A stretch of 64,000 nt of DNA, taken from positions 70,102,537 through 70,166,536 of the forward strand of contig NC_134401.1 in NCBI RefSeq assembly GCF_050003625.1, given 5' to 3'. Origin of the DNA: Haematobia irritans (taxonomy: Eukaryota > Arthropoda > Insecta > Diptera > Muscidae). The notes under the pieces are model-generated. The model was not told the origin of the DNA and ran no database searches. It saw nothing but the letters and a program-made list of their open reading frames with translations. Positions 11,891 through 22,818 of the stretch are shown in pieces. The position numbers and the translations under genes were made by a program. Numbering within the stretch: position 1 is the first letter of the stretch; every line of letters begins with the position of its first letter.

Positions 11891-12535
11891 CAGTTTAGTC
11901 ATTGACAATCTCTGTCTCACACTTATTCATTATTTTTTTAGAAATGTGCATTGAGGATTTTGCTAGATTTTTAGATTTTTAAGTTTTTTTTTTATAGTTT
12001 TAGAATTTTTCGTGTTAGTGCCTTAGCAATTTTTGATGTATGTAATTAATATTTTAAATCTCATTATTGCTCTACTTTATATATCTATCAACATATGGCC
12101 CATGGGGGCTCAGTTTGATTAAATAAATAAATAAATAAATAAAAAAAATGAAAAAAAAAAACAAAATTAATATAATAAATAGTTGTAACAAGAGTGCGGG
12201 AAACTATGCTCGGAATGTGTGTGTGACCTAAGTGCAAATAAAAGAACAAAAAAATCAAATAATGCCTGCATATATCGGTGGTAATTTCTGTAATAACTGT
12301 ATCCGCGTACAAGTGGCGTGATTTGTAATATCAAAATATCTGTCACCGATACAAATGAATGGTACCGTAATCAAAACCAGTTGTACGTACCTGTGTATGC
12401 GTAAATATGATAATTCATTGCTACAGTGGCTCAAAAGAAATAAAAACTACATGCAAATCATGAAATAAAAAGTGACTTAAATCCAAAAGAGCTAAAATGA
12501 AAAAATTCCAAAACAGCTGTACATCCGAAACAGCT

Positions 12536-13120
12536 GTAATTCCGAAACAGCTGTACATCCAACCATCTTGCAGTCTATAGGGCTTTGCCCAAATAAATTT
12601 GACAAGCATACTTTTCCTCTGTTGGTTAAGCTACACTTGTAGTTTAGTCAATGCATGGCTTTAAGCTGAGATCAAAAACAACAATAACGATTGAAGAGAA
12701 GCCAACAATAACAAACAAAACGAATGAAGATAGAGGAAGCACGCTCAAAAACAAACCCAGCCAAATACATTCAAATCGATGATTTGAGTTTGGCAAAGGA
12801 AAAGAGATATGCTGGCAAATTTGTTTAGGCAGTAGCCGACTATCAAACCCTTTTTCGGGAGGTTCAAGTGTAGTTCACTTTGGGTTGAGTTAATTACCCG
12901 AATTTATTTATTGATAGTTTTGCCGCAAGTAGAGGATGCTGATGAGGAATGTGGTAATTCCGAAACAGCTGTACATCCAACCATCTTGCAGTCTATAGGG
13001 CTTTGCCCAAATAAATTTGACAAGCATACTTTTCCTCTGTAGTTTAGTCAATGCATGGCTTTAAGCTGAGATCAAAAACAACAATAACGATTGAAGAGAA
13101 GCCAACAATAACAAACAAAA
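12536..13120. repeat. Direct duplication: 185-bp and 167-bp copies about 418 bp apart
   Basis: The segment 12,536-12,720 recurs almost identically at 12,954-13,120. The second copy lacks an 18-bp piece (about 12,621-12,639). Both contain GAAACAGCTGTACATCCAAC and end in AACAATAACAAACAAAA. Inside the first, the CAGCTGTACATCCGAAA motif is itself repeated. No coding potential. Confidence 0.75.
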
Positions 13121-13997
13121 AATGAAAATAATTATACTAAACTGAATATTGCGTGTGAAACTTTGTGCAAGAAATATGCAACTGTACCAAACAAGAAAAA
13201 ATACCAACGTGACACACGAATTATATATGCACATAGATGCAAATACATACATACATAAAAAATCAAAAATATGTCCGCCATAAAGACTTCTGGGTGCCGT
13301 AAACAATAATCATAATACCAGTCTACATGAGTCAACAAAAACAAACAACGCATCGCCTAACTTCGAAGCGCTCAAAAACATCAAATGTTCCACAGATTTC
13401 CCGGCAATCACGAAAATTTATATTTCCGTTGGTAAGTCCAATTTCACTACCATTCCAGATTTTCCCTCATCCTTTTACTATACATTGCCCTTTACTTCTG
13501 TAGCTATACATTAGAAATTATCCTAATTTTGATTTAAATTACTATATCTCACGTTAAAATTAATTTTACTTTCGTGTTTAAAAAAAATAATCGATCTATT
13601 AACTTTCTTTTTATCCATTTTCTTTCCACAAGCTCTTGATCCTCATGATATCATTGGCCTTATCACTTAAATATTGAATTTACTTTAATTTCTCTTGTGT
13701 GAATTTCATGTGAATTTTGCTAGCGTTATCTTTCAATTCAGCTTGTATTTGCCTCAAATTGAAAACTCTTGACTTCGACTTGATTTCATTTTCAAATCAA
13801 CTTGGATTTTATGTCAAATTTACTCAGTTTACAATTTGATATAATTTCGAATTTTGAAATTGATCCAAGTTGACTCAATTCTATTTTTAAACTGAATCTA
13901 ATTGAATTTTTTTCCAAATTTTAAATGAATGAGTGTATTCTCACTTTAAATGAGTTTGGTTTGTTTCCCAGTTACTAAAAATTGAATTTATCTATAC
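13121..13997. other. Gene-free AT-rich DNA flanking the LTR element
   Basis: Low-complexity AAATTGA/TCAATTT-type sequence. Similar sequence resumes at 29,329, as expected if an LTR element integrated between them. Confidence 0.55.
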
Positions 13998-14235
13998 TGA
14001 ACTGTTTAGTGGGGTCGTAAATTCCCACTAAATTTATATAGGGTTTTATGGGGATGTATTCTTAGGTCGATATTGACCTTCCAATTCTTCACTGTATATT
14101 TAAGGTCGACTTTGACCTCTAGAAATGTCATTATGTCCGATTTTACCACACTTTGCCTTTTTTATCTTTGATTTAAAACACTTGTTTTGTTTGTTTGGTT
14201 TTTATTTAAAATGTTTTATTTCTATATTTCAAATA

Positions 14236-14479
<244 letters not shown>

Positions 14480-15105
14480 AATTCACAATGTTAAATTCTT
14501 TTAATTTGCAAATTGATTTACATTTTGTTGTACGTTAACGTCTATTTCTTTTCGTTTGTTTATGGTTGATTGATGTACGCGACCGGTGTAAAGTGTTGAC
14601 GACTACTGTTGTCTTCTTGTTTTCCTTTACTTGTTAAAGGGTCAAAGCGTAGGAGAAGACAACATAAACAACAACAACAACAACATCAACGATTATGTCG
14701 ATTGTCATCGATGATGATCATGTCTTTCATTGTTGTTGTTGTTAACTGTTGTTCAATAGACAGAACCCAATAAACACAGGATGAGCGTTTTTCAAATGCA
14801 ACAACTTTTCAGTTTGAGGGTAAATATAATTTTCAACATAAATTCAACTTGACTTGAAATTGCTCATCTTCAATACATCTTCAAGTTGTTTGCGAATTAC
14901 TTCCAATTTGCCAAAATGTTGACGAAATCTTTGAAAAGGTGTTGAAGATAATATGAGAAAACTTTGACAAAACACTACCCTAAAATGCAATGAAAAAACC
15001 ATGTGGTTTTCACTACTTAGTTGTGCAACGAAGTTCGTGGTCAATTGCAAGAAATTAAAAAAATGGAAAATTTTAGACAAATAACCAAATAGTTTATAGA
15101 AATAG

Positions 15106-15330
15106 GTAAGTGAAAATAAAAAAATGAAATAAAACTTTAAGGAAGTCACTAAATGTATATCTCTTTGCAGAAAACTAAAATTATGGATTCTACGTTCTTG
15201 AAAACATTAACGATGAAAAAATGGTGGACAATTATCTGGAACTGCTTCAAATAGTTTATAATAATTGGTACGTCAATATGAAAAATTAAATCAACTTTAG
15301 AGAAGTCACTAAATTTAAATCTCTTTGCAG
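15106..15330 (+). other. Two intron-like segments within each tandem unit
   Basis: 15,106-15,170 begins GTAAGT and ends CTCTTTGCAG (65 bp). 15,268-15,330 begins GTACGT and ends CTCTTTGCAG (63 bp). The 97-bp segment between them would be an exon. The same pair occurs in unit 2 at 16,480-16,544 and 16,642-16,704 (second donor GTATGT). The intron/exon module is itself duplicated with a period of about 160 bp. Length and signals match short dipteran introns. No extended protein reading across the splice was recognised. Confidence 0.45.
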
Positions 15331-17353
15331 AAAACTAAAATCTTTGGATGCTACATTCTTGCAAACATTAAGAAGCTGACCAAAATGAGTGGCTTATCGA
15401 CAAGAAAAAGTTTCCAGAAACATTACAAGTGCAACCAATTAAAATTGTTAAAAACAACAAATTGTTGAAATCAACAACTTCTGGATGAAAATGTGCATCA
15501 CATCGTCAGTTTAATTCATATGCTATTATCAGTTTAAAATGGATATTTTGTGAATTCCTTCTGATGGAAATCAATTCTAACACGCGGACCAGTACGTTCC
15601 TAATTTCAAATTGCCCGCATGTTAATAAATTTTAATGCTGTTTTATGACACCAAAAGGAAGGAAATCGAATTATCAATGCAAAAGTGTTTACTAATAATG
15701 TTTAAGCTATTTAAAGTTTTGTTGTTTGTTTTTTTTTTTCTTATTTGTTGATATGTTTAATAAGATTATTATTTATCAATTGGTATTGTAGTGTATTATG
15801 TAGTTCAGTGTATTATTATATATTTTGTTTTGATGAAAATGAATAAATAATACAAAATTCCTAGAATTTTGGCTTTGACTTTCAATTTGATGTGGGGATA
15901 TCATTCATACAAATTTAGGTTGAAAAGTTTTTGCAACGATGTTAATTTTGAATTTGACTCGCATCGAAAATTGTTTGACAAATTATTGAGTAGCGATGCA
16001 TTTCAATTTGAGGATAACACTTGAGATATTATTGCTAATGTGTTGAATTTCACTGTTGAGGGTAATGTCTGTTTTTTGTTGAGAACGCGATTTTCTCAAC
16101 AATTTCTCAACTTGAATATTACCCTAATCCTTTGAAAAAATGTTTGAAAAATTGTTGAAATTTAGCATTTTGCAACAACTTTTCAGTTTGAGGGTAAATA
16201 TAATTTTCAACATAAATTCAACTTGACTTGAAATTGCTCATCTTCAATACATCTTCAAGTTGTTTGCGAATTACTTCCAATTTGCCAAAATGTTGACGAA
16301 ATCTTTGAAAAGTTGTTGAAGATAATATGAGAAAACTTTGACAAAACACTACCCTAAAATGCAATGAAAAAACCATGTGGTTTTCACTACTTAGTTGTGC
16401 AACGAAGTTCGTGGTCAATTGCAAGAAATTAAAAAAATGGAAAATTTTAGACAAATAACCAAATAGTTTATAAAAATAGGTAAGTGAAAATAAAAAAATG
16501 AAATAAAACTTTAAGGAAGTCACTAAATGTATATCTCTTTGCAGAAAACTAAAATTATGGATTCTACGTTCTTGAAAACATTAACGATGAAAAAATGGTG
16601 GACAATTATCTGGAACTGCTTCAAATAGTTTATAATAATTGGTATGTCAATATGAAAAATTAAATCAACTTTAGAGAAGTCACTAAATTTAAATCTCTTT
16701 GCAGAAAACTAAAATCTTTGGATGCTACATTCTTGCAAACATTAAGAAGCTGACCAAAATGAGTGGCTTATCGACAAGAAAAAGTTTCCAGAAACATTAC
16801 AAGTGCAACCAATTAAAATTGTTAAAAACAACAAATTGTTGAAATCAACAACTTCTGGATGAAAATGTGCATCACATCGTCAGTTTAATTCATATGCTAT
16901 TATCAGTTTAAAATGGATATTTTGTGAATTCCTTCTGATGGAAATCAATTCTAACACGCGGACCAGTACGTTCCTAATTTCAAATTGCCCGCATGTTAAT
17001 AAATTTTAATGCTGTTTTATGACACCAAAAGGAAGGAAATCGAATTATCAATGCAAAAGTGTTTACTAATAATGTTTAAGCTATTTAAAGTTTTGTTGTT
17101 TGTTTTTTTTTCTTATTTGTTGATATGTTTAATAAGATTATTATTTATCAATTGGTATTGTAGTGTATTATGTAGTTTAGTGTATTATTATATATTTTGT
17201 TTTGATGAAAATGAATAAATAATACAAAATTCCTAGAATTTTGGCTTTGACTTTCAATTTGATGTGGGGATATCATTCATACAAATTTAGGTTGAAAAGT
17301 TTTTGCAACGATGTTAATTTTGAATTTGACTCGCATCGAAAATTGTTTGACAA

Positions 17354-20212
17354 TTTTTTTTTTTTTTTATTTTTTTTTTTTATTATTTATTTGTTTAAAT
17401 TTCTACTAACACGACAAGGATTTCTCCTTATAAGTGATGGTGTTAGGAACAAAGATTTAATTACATTGGAATATGAGGTTATAAAAAAGTTAAATTAATG
17501 TGAATAATATGTTAAAATGTTTTTATATTGCAATATATTGAGGTAATTATGCTAATATTTGAGATATTTCTTTTTTGAATTTAGACATGTTACCAATTGT
17601 TTGTATATTATTTGGGAGGTTGTTCCAAAGACGAATGGTGGATACGTAAAATTGCCTTTCAGATATTAGGCTTTTATATCGGAACTGGATTATTCGATTG
17701 CCACGATTTGATTTGGCAAATTGAAGTCTCTCGAAGAGATAATTTGGTTCTCGGGTATAGATGAGTTTATGTAAAAATATCATTGATTTAAACTTCAATA
17801 GATTTTCAAAGCTCATGTTGAAAATTGTATACGCAAATTCAGATATTCGTTCGCTTGGCTTTTTCAGGAATATGTACCTTGCGATGTTATTGAAGGCAAC
17901 TTTAAGTTTGTGGAAGTCAGCAGCACTACAGTTTGCATATATTTCACAGCCATATAACAGAACTGGGACGATATAAGTTTTCGCTAAAAGTTTACGAATA
18001 TTTTGGGGTGTGGATTCTTTGACAGCCCATAAGTTTCTAAGCATCGCATTAACTCTTCCGACTGTATTATTAATATGGTTACTCCAAGTTAGCTCTTTAT
18101 TGAATGTTATTCCTAGGTTTAGTGCAGTATCAACTCTTTTTAAAACCGTATCATTAATTATAAGATCATGTAATGAACTGATCTCCTGTCGACGCTTAGT
18201 AATCACAATGTATTTAGATTTTTTAGGGCTAAGAGTTAAGCAGTTACTAGTTGCCCAAGAATATATTGCGTTTAAATCATGATTTATATTCTGATACAGC
18301 GAAGTGATGTTTCCGGATTCAGAACTTGCGTAGAGTTGAACGTCGTCTGCATATATTTGGATATTACAGTATTTTAGATTGTTTGGCAAATCATTTATAT
18401 ATATACAGAATAGTAGAGGTCCGAGAAGAGACCCTTGTGGTACTCCGCGGAAGATTTTCATTTCACTAGATCGTGTATTATTGCAGTAAACATATTGAGA
18501 ACGATTGGAAAGATAAGATTGCAATAGCTTACAGGCAGTGTTTGAAAAATAAAATAGTTTATCCAGTTTATTAATAAGAATTGTGTGATTAACAGTGTCA
18601 AAAGCTTTGCTGTGGTCAAGCAGGACAAGACTGGACACTTGGTTCTCATCTATTTTCTCTCTCACTGATTCAACCACATCTATAAGAGCTGAGATGCAAC
18701 TACGCTTTGGCCTAAAACCAGATTGTCGTTGTGTAAATAGGTGCATGGATTCGATGTAAGTGCTCATCTGTTGATACATGATCTTTTCAAGTACTTTCGA
18801 TAGGTATGGCAAAATAGAAATTGGTATGAACTCACTATTAGTCTTTGGTATCGGTAGTATCTGTGATCGTTTCCATGACGCAGGGAAGATTGATTTAGTC
18901 AAGATGTTATTGAACACATATGTGAAGTACGGAAGGAGATTTGGTAAAAGCATTTTTATGAGTTTTGGACTGATACCATCTGCCCCCACAGCGTTTGAAG
19001 TAATGTTTTTGAAACAAGATAAAACTTCGTTTCGATTAACACAGTGGAAGGAGAAAGAACTAGCCTTTTCTGGATCCCTGTATTCAAAGGAAATATTGTT
19101 CATGGGTTGTGGAGAGCATTCCCCGACGAATGTCTTGTTCAGAGCATTCAGATCTATATCTGTGGGACACTTTGAAGATATTTTGCCAATTCCAATGTTT
19201 CTAATTTCTTTCCATTTCAGTTTGCTATTTACCGCGCTAGAGAACTTATCGCTATAGTATTGTGTTTTAGCAATTTGAATGGCCTTGTTAACTTCACGTC
19301 TTGCATTTCTAAAGATAGACAAATGTTCTGCAGATTTGAATTGCTTCCATCTTTTATAACAGAAATCTCTTTCATTTATGAGCCTTTTGATATGACAGTT
19401 GAACCAAGGTTGAGGTTTATGTGTAATACGTTTTCTGACTGTCGGCACACATAAGTTATATATGCTATTCAGACTATTTTCCAAAAAGTTAATTTGGTCA
19501 TCAATTTGCTCCATCGTGTATATTGAGTTCCAATCAATACTATTCATGGTATTGTTTAACTCGTTAAAGTCGATCCTTTTGAAATCGGGGTACGTAATGT
19601 ATTGGTTATGAATGGAGAAAGTTGTGTTGTATATCATGAAGATTGCGTCGTGCTTAGAAAAGGCAGTAGCCATTAACTGGTCGTAGAAAATAACATTATG
19701 TAGTTTGTTAACAAACATTAAATCTAGAAGGGTATTTGTTGCACCAGAGAAATGAGTAGGATTTGAATTATTTACTGAGTGTAGATCTAGAGTTGACATG
19801 CGATCTGTAAGGCTGCTATCAACTAGGATATTACAGTTGAAATCACCAACGATTATTATATCAGTATATGACAAGGATATTTCGTTTAAGATTGTTATTA
19901 TAGGTTCTATTTGTATCCCACGGTTGGGTCTATAAACACAGCCAAGTAAGATTTTACGTCTGTCGGCATTGATTTCAAGTAGCAGGAATTCAATTTCGTT
20001 GTCATTATTGGATTTTTGCTTTAAAGTGCATTTTAGGCCTTCCCGTACATAAATACACACGCCGCCGGCATGCGTTACTCTATCAGCACGGAAAAGGATA
20101 TAACCGGGTACATCGTATATGGCATCGAATATATTGGAATGAAACCACGTTTCAGAAATGCAAATAATGTCAACACTAGAGCCAATAAAAATGTGTCGAA
20201 GCTCATCCATCC
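17354..20212 (-). mobile_element. 5'-truncated CR1/Jockey-like LINE (LINE B)
   Basis: It is inserted in tandem unit 2; unit 1 shows the empty site (GACAA then ATTATTGAG). The 3' end is an A-rich tail (the T-rich run at 17,354-17,385 on the plus strand). The 5' end stops within the endonuclease, typical of incomplete reverse transcription. No clear TSD. Confidence 0.85.
17547..20210 (-). CDS. LINE ORF2: endonuclease (partial) plus complete reverse transcriptase
   Basis: 887 aa open to the truncated 5' end. The endonuclease lacks its first strand but keeps CISETWFHS, GGVCIYVREG, GCVYRPN, VGDFNC and a SKHDAIF end. RT is complete: NAVGADGISPKLIK, SWKRSQILPIP, QRQSGFRPKRSC, LLDHSKAFDTVNH (motif A), GVPQGSLLGPLLFCIYIND (motif B) and QIYADDVQLYA (motif C, YADD intact). 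The C-terminal ISERQFYVSTIRLWNNLP matches the tail of LINE A, so they belong to one lineage but different families. A short loss may have occurred in the first RT motif (NSEFIPISILPYLSK). No ORF1 is present because of truncation. Confidence 0.85.
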   Translation of the reverse strand: MDELRHIFIGSSVDIICISETWFHSNIFDAIYDVPGYILFRADRVTHAGGVCIYVREGLKCTLKQKSNNDNEIEFLLLEINADRRKILLGCVYRPNRGIQIEPIITILNEISLSYTDIIIVGDFNCNILVDSSLTDRMSTLDLHSVNNSNPTHFSGATNTLLDLMFVNKLHNVIFYDQLMATAFSKHDAIFMIYNTTFSIHNQYITYPDFKRIDFNELNNTMNSIDWNSIYTMEQIDDQINFLENSLNSIYNLCVPTVRKRITHKPQPWFNCHIKRLINERDFCYKRWKQFKSAEHLSIFRNARREVNKAIQIAKTQYYSDKFSSAVNSKLKWKEIRNIGIGKISSKCPTDIDLNALNKTFVGECSPQPMNNISFEYRDPEKASSFSFHCVNRNEVLSCFKNITSNAVGADGISPKLIKMLLPNLLPYFTYVFNNILTKSIFPASWKRSQILPIPKTNSEFIPISILPYLSKVLEKIMYQQMSTYIESMHLFTQRQSGFRPKRSCISALIDVVESVREKIDENQVSSLVLLDHSKAFDTVNHTILINKLDKLFYFSNTACKLLQSYLSNRSQYVYCNNTRSSEMKIFRGVPQGSLLGPLLFCIYINDLPNNLKYCNIQIYADDVQLYASSESGNITSLYQNINHDLNAIYSWATSNCLTLSPKKSKYIVITKRRQEISSLHDLIINDTVLKRVDTALNLGITFNKELTWSNHINNTVGRVNAMLRNLWAVKESTPQNIRKLLAKTYIVPVLLYGCEIYANCSAADFHKLKVAFNNIARYIFLKKPSERISEFAYTIFNMSFENLLKFKSMIFLHKLIYTREPNYLFERLQFAKSNRGNRIIQFRYKSLISERQFYVSTIRLWNNLPNNIQTIGNMSKFKKEISQILA

Positions 20213-20943
20213 ATTATTGAGTAGCGATGCATTTCAATTTGAGGATAACACTTGAGATATTATTGCTAATGTGTTGAATTTCACTGTTGAGGGTAATGTC
20301 TGTTTTTTGTTGAGAACGCGATTTTCTCAACAATTTCTCAACTTGTATATTACCCTAATCCTTTGAAAAAATGTTTGAAAAATTGTTGAAATTTAGCATT
20401 TTTCAAACGTTTGTGTTTATTGGGAAGAAATGAAAGATCGATATGCATATAATCATTTGCAATGTATATTAGAGTGGGTCGTTTATTATTTAATATATCG
20501 ATGTCAATAAAAATGTAAAATGAAGTAATATTTATGCAATAATAAAATAAACAAAATAGATATTGAAATGGAATGTTCTGATCGTTCAATAACCAAAATA
20601 AGAAATTGATAATTATTGTAAACAAGTTAAACAAAGAATTTATGAATTGAAAATTTAGAATTTTGTTTAAAAGAATGGTTTAATGTCGTTCGACATTAAA
20701 CATGCCGGCCTCTCAGTGATGAACTCCAGGTGATGTCAGGATGATGTACCTCGTTGTAGAACATGTTGACGTTGGATGTCGATGAGTTCCATGATGAGTT
20801 AAAAGTCATCAAGGTCGTATATTGGGTAAATTTGGGGTTCATAATGTCTGCATGTAGATAGCGATGTTTACTATTTAGGTTGAGTTAGAATCGATGTTTG
20901 TTGTTTAGGAATTTGTAAATGTTTACATGTGGCTACAATAAGT

Positions 20944-22818
20944 CTATGGTTCTCCCAATAGTTTTCGTCGAAATTGCAAGTAGAGAGGTCTGACGTGAGA
21001 ATCAAAAATTGATTCAGCCTCGTATTTCCTTTTTGCAAAGGTCATGCTGGTCATTTTTATATGTTGTTGTTCTTGGAAACTAAGATCTTGATGAAAAGAT
21101 GAATGTCTTTTGATATTCCAGGGAGGATTATGCCACATCACATATAGAAGGCCCTTAAGACCAAATGTAGATTTGCCTGCAAGTGATACGGATTTGAGTT
21201 CAAATTTTGCTAAGTCGATTTTTAAAAGTTGTTTAAAAATTGCTGGTTCGAGCCAGAATATGAAGTCTTGAGTTTTCGAAGTGAAATTTTTATCTTTAGC
21301 GCTGGAGGCAGAATTTTCGTACATCATAAACATTTTGGTGCATATAAATTTTTGAATGAAAGTCCATGGGCGACTTGTAGTAAATTTTCTGACCCAGATG
21401 TGAGGTAAGTAATTCTTTGAAAGGTCATTTGTATCCGCTTGGGGGATTGGATTGGCTAGTTGGAGATTCGGATTTGAATTGTTTAGGTCAATGCCTATAG
21501 ATGTGTTGAACATTTTTCCCAGTTTGGTGAATAACAATAAGTTCGAATACTTCGTAGATGAAATTGTAGACAAAATTCGATGCGATAGGGTAATGAAATA
21601 AATTCCGTTGTGGTTGTAGTATTGATTTGACCTCAAAAGGTGTTTTGAGGTCGCCTCCGCCCCCAAAAAATGGACGAAGTTGATATCTAACTGATACGCA
21701 TTAGATATCGCTTTAGCTGGACGTGATGTCAGTCTCCCCACAATCAAGGTCATGGCTGTATTTTCTGTCAAAAGAGACGCTGACGACGTGCTAACTACCA
21801 AAAAGTTCGATTGCTCCATCGGTTCTCCCACAATCAAGTCTTGAACTGTTTTTTGTGGTGAAGGAAGCACAAATGGACGCATCGAGGCTTTAAGGTCTGG
21901 GAATTGTTCTGCAAAGTCAAGTCCAATGAATAGGTCGATTGGCTGACTGGAACAAGCTAAGTTTTCGATTCTGTTGTAATAGTCGAAGTACTCGTCTAAA
22001 GATAAAAATGAATATGATGAAGTAAGAAAGGTCGATGATGCAATTGCAGCTTGCATTAGGCTCAATGGTGATGAGTGAACTTCTGCTCGACTGGATGGAG
22101 GTCTAAGTTCATAGTTGAAATGAATAAAATTACAAGTCAGGTTTGTAATTTTATATTGTAATAGGTCGTAGGTTGAGGAATGAACTTCTGCTCGGCTTGG
22201 TGGAGGACTGAGCTCATTGTTGGAACGAATAAAATTACAAATAGGTTTTGCAATGCCTTGATCTAGATTTGCTGTAGAATGAACTTCTGCTCGGCTTGGA
22301 GGGCTGAGTTCATGTTTTGAATGAATACAATTACAAGTCAGGTTTGAAATTTTATCTGTAACTAGGTTTGTGATTGATGAATGAACTTCTGCTCGGCTTG
22401 ATGGAGGTCTGAGTTCACATCCTGAATAATGTCTTATGAAGATTTGAGTAGGTCGTCGGTCGATCGGGTTTGATTCTGGTTTTTGTTGACTAGAATCCTG
22501 AACTAGGTTAATTTGCGGATGATGTATGGACGAATGTCGGCTATCATCGCATAAAGTTGACGATGTGATGTCTTCTTGATCACGATGTCGATTGGATTTT
22601 ACTTTGTTGACAGATGAAGTCGGAACTGCGAGTTTCTGCTGTGAGAAATTTTTTATAGGCAAAGTCATAGGTCGTGGTAGGACGGTGTGATTTGTGGACT
22701 GTATATTTTGTTTTGGTTGTAGTGTGGACTGTATTTTATTTTCGTATGAATTAGGTTGAAATATGGACTGTATAATTGTATTGGAAAATGTGGCCTGGGT
22801 TTCCCTAAGTCGCCCTCT
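20944..22818 (-). CDS. Large repeat-containing ORF of the LTR element, unrecognised except weak protease-like region
   Basis: The frame is open from the LOA insertion edge (22,818); the first ATG is at 22,668, giving 574 aa. Upstream of that ATG the reading is Gln/Asn-rich and probably continues the gag ORF at 27,212-27,610 across the insertion. Residues 85-205 carry four copies of a unit ending (E)LxPPSSRAEVHSS. Residues 240-300 include QPIDLFIGLDFAEQ and DLIVGEP, a weak resemblance to BEL DUF1758 regions. The C-terminal 250 residues are unfamiliar. There is no RT YxDD and no integrase DDE. It may be a fused gag-protease remnant of a non-autonomous element. Confidence 0.5.
   Translation of the reverse strand, partial: RGRLRETQATFSNTIIQSIFQPNSYENKIQSTLQPKQNIQSTNHTVLPRPMTLPIKNFSQQKLAVPTSSVNKVKSNRHRDQEDITSSTLCDDSRHSSIHHPQINLVQDSSQQKPESNPIDRRPTQIFIRHYSGCELRPPSSRAEVHSSITNLVTDKISNLTCNCIHSKHELSPPSRAEVHSTANLDQGIAKPICNFIRSNNELSPPPSRAEVHSSTYDLLQYKITNLTCNFIHFNYELRPPSSRAEVHSSPLSLMQAAIASSTFLTSSYSFLSLDEYFDYYNRIENLACSSQPIDLFIGLDFAEQFPDLKASMRPFVLPSPQKTVQDLIVGEPMEQSNFLVVSTSSASLLTENTAMTLIVGRLTSRPAKAISNAYQLDINFVHFLGAEATSKHLLRSNQYYNHNGIYFITLSHRILSTISSTKYSNLLLFTKLGKMFNTSIGIDLNNSNPNLQLANPIPQADTNDLSKNYLPHIWVRKFTTSRPWTFIQKFICTKMFMMYENSASSAKDKNFTSKTQDFIFWLEPAIFKQLLKIDLAKFELKSVSLAGKSTFGLKGLLYVMWHNPPWNIKRHSSFHQDLSFQEQQHIKMTSMTFAKRKYEAESIFDSHVRPLYLQFRRKLLGEP
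22075..22440 (-). repeat. Four in-frame units of about 100 bp (minisatellite within ORF)
   Basis: GAACTTCTGCTCG followed by GCTTGR-type sequence and GGAGG recurs four times at spacing near 100 bp. Each unit encodes SRAEVHSS plus a variable linker with NLTCNFIH. Unit lengths stay multiples of three, so the ORF survives. Confidence 0.8.

Larger units (their letters stand above)
8352..12150 (+). mobile_element. CR1/Jockey-like LINE (LINE A), full ORF1 but RT core deleted
   Basis: It has two ORFs in LINE order (PHD-type ORF1, then endonuclease-RT ORF2), and the 3' end carries a short UTR and a tail of AAATA-type repeats (about 12,117-12,150). ORF2 has lost the middle of RT, so the copy is not autonomous. 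The 5' UTR limit is unknown. The RT has no RNase H region, which fits the CR1/Jockey side of the LINE tree. The exact clade needs a tree. Confidence 0.75.
14798..20402. repeat. Two tandem 1,374-bp units, second interrupted
   Basis: Unit 1 is 14,798-16,171. Unit 2 starts at 16,172 (same GCAACAACTTTTCAG) and runs to 17,353, then resumes after the LINE at 20,213 and ends near 20,402. The units are nearly identical, so the duplication is recent or homogenised. Both end in a stretch with several GTTGAGAA/TTCTCAAC motifs. Confidence 0.85.
14766..20424. mobile_element. TIR-bounded element (CCCAATAAACACA termini) built of 1,374-bp tandem units
   Basis: The termini CCCAATAAACACA and its reverse complement TGTGTTTATTGGG bound the insertion inside the left LTR, and the right LTR shows the empty site. 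The flanks fit a 2-bp AA duplication, though other lengths are possible. Between the ends lie two tandem units; the second is split by a LINE. No transposase ORF was found. The superfamily is unknown. Confidence 0.7.

Noticed and set aside
14844..16523. Pair of 101-aa antisense ORFs in the tandem units
   Set aside because: They are identical because the unit is duplicated and overlap intron-like segments on the other strand. The composition is low complexity with no motif.
17761..19454. Plus-strand ORFs under LINE B
   Set aside because: Shadows of the minus-strand endonuclease-RT frame; no independent motifs.
22075..22440. CRISPR-like array of four repeats
   Set aside because: Units are about 100 bp, encode an in-frame peptide and are in a eukaryotic retroelement; there are no spacers of constant length or cas genes.
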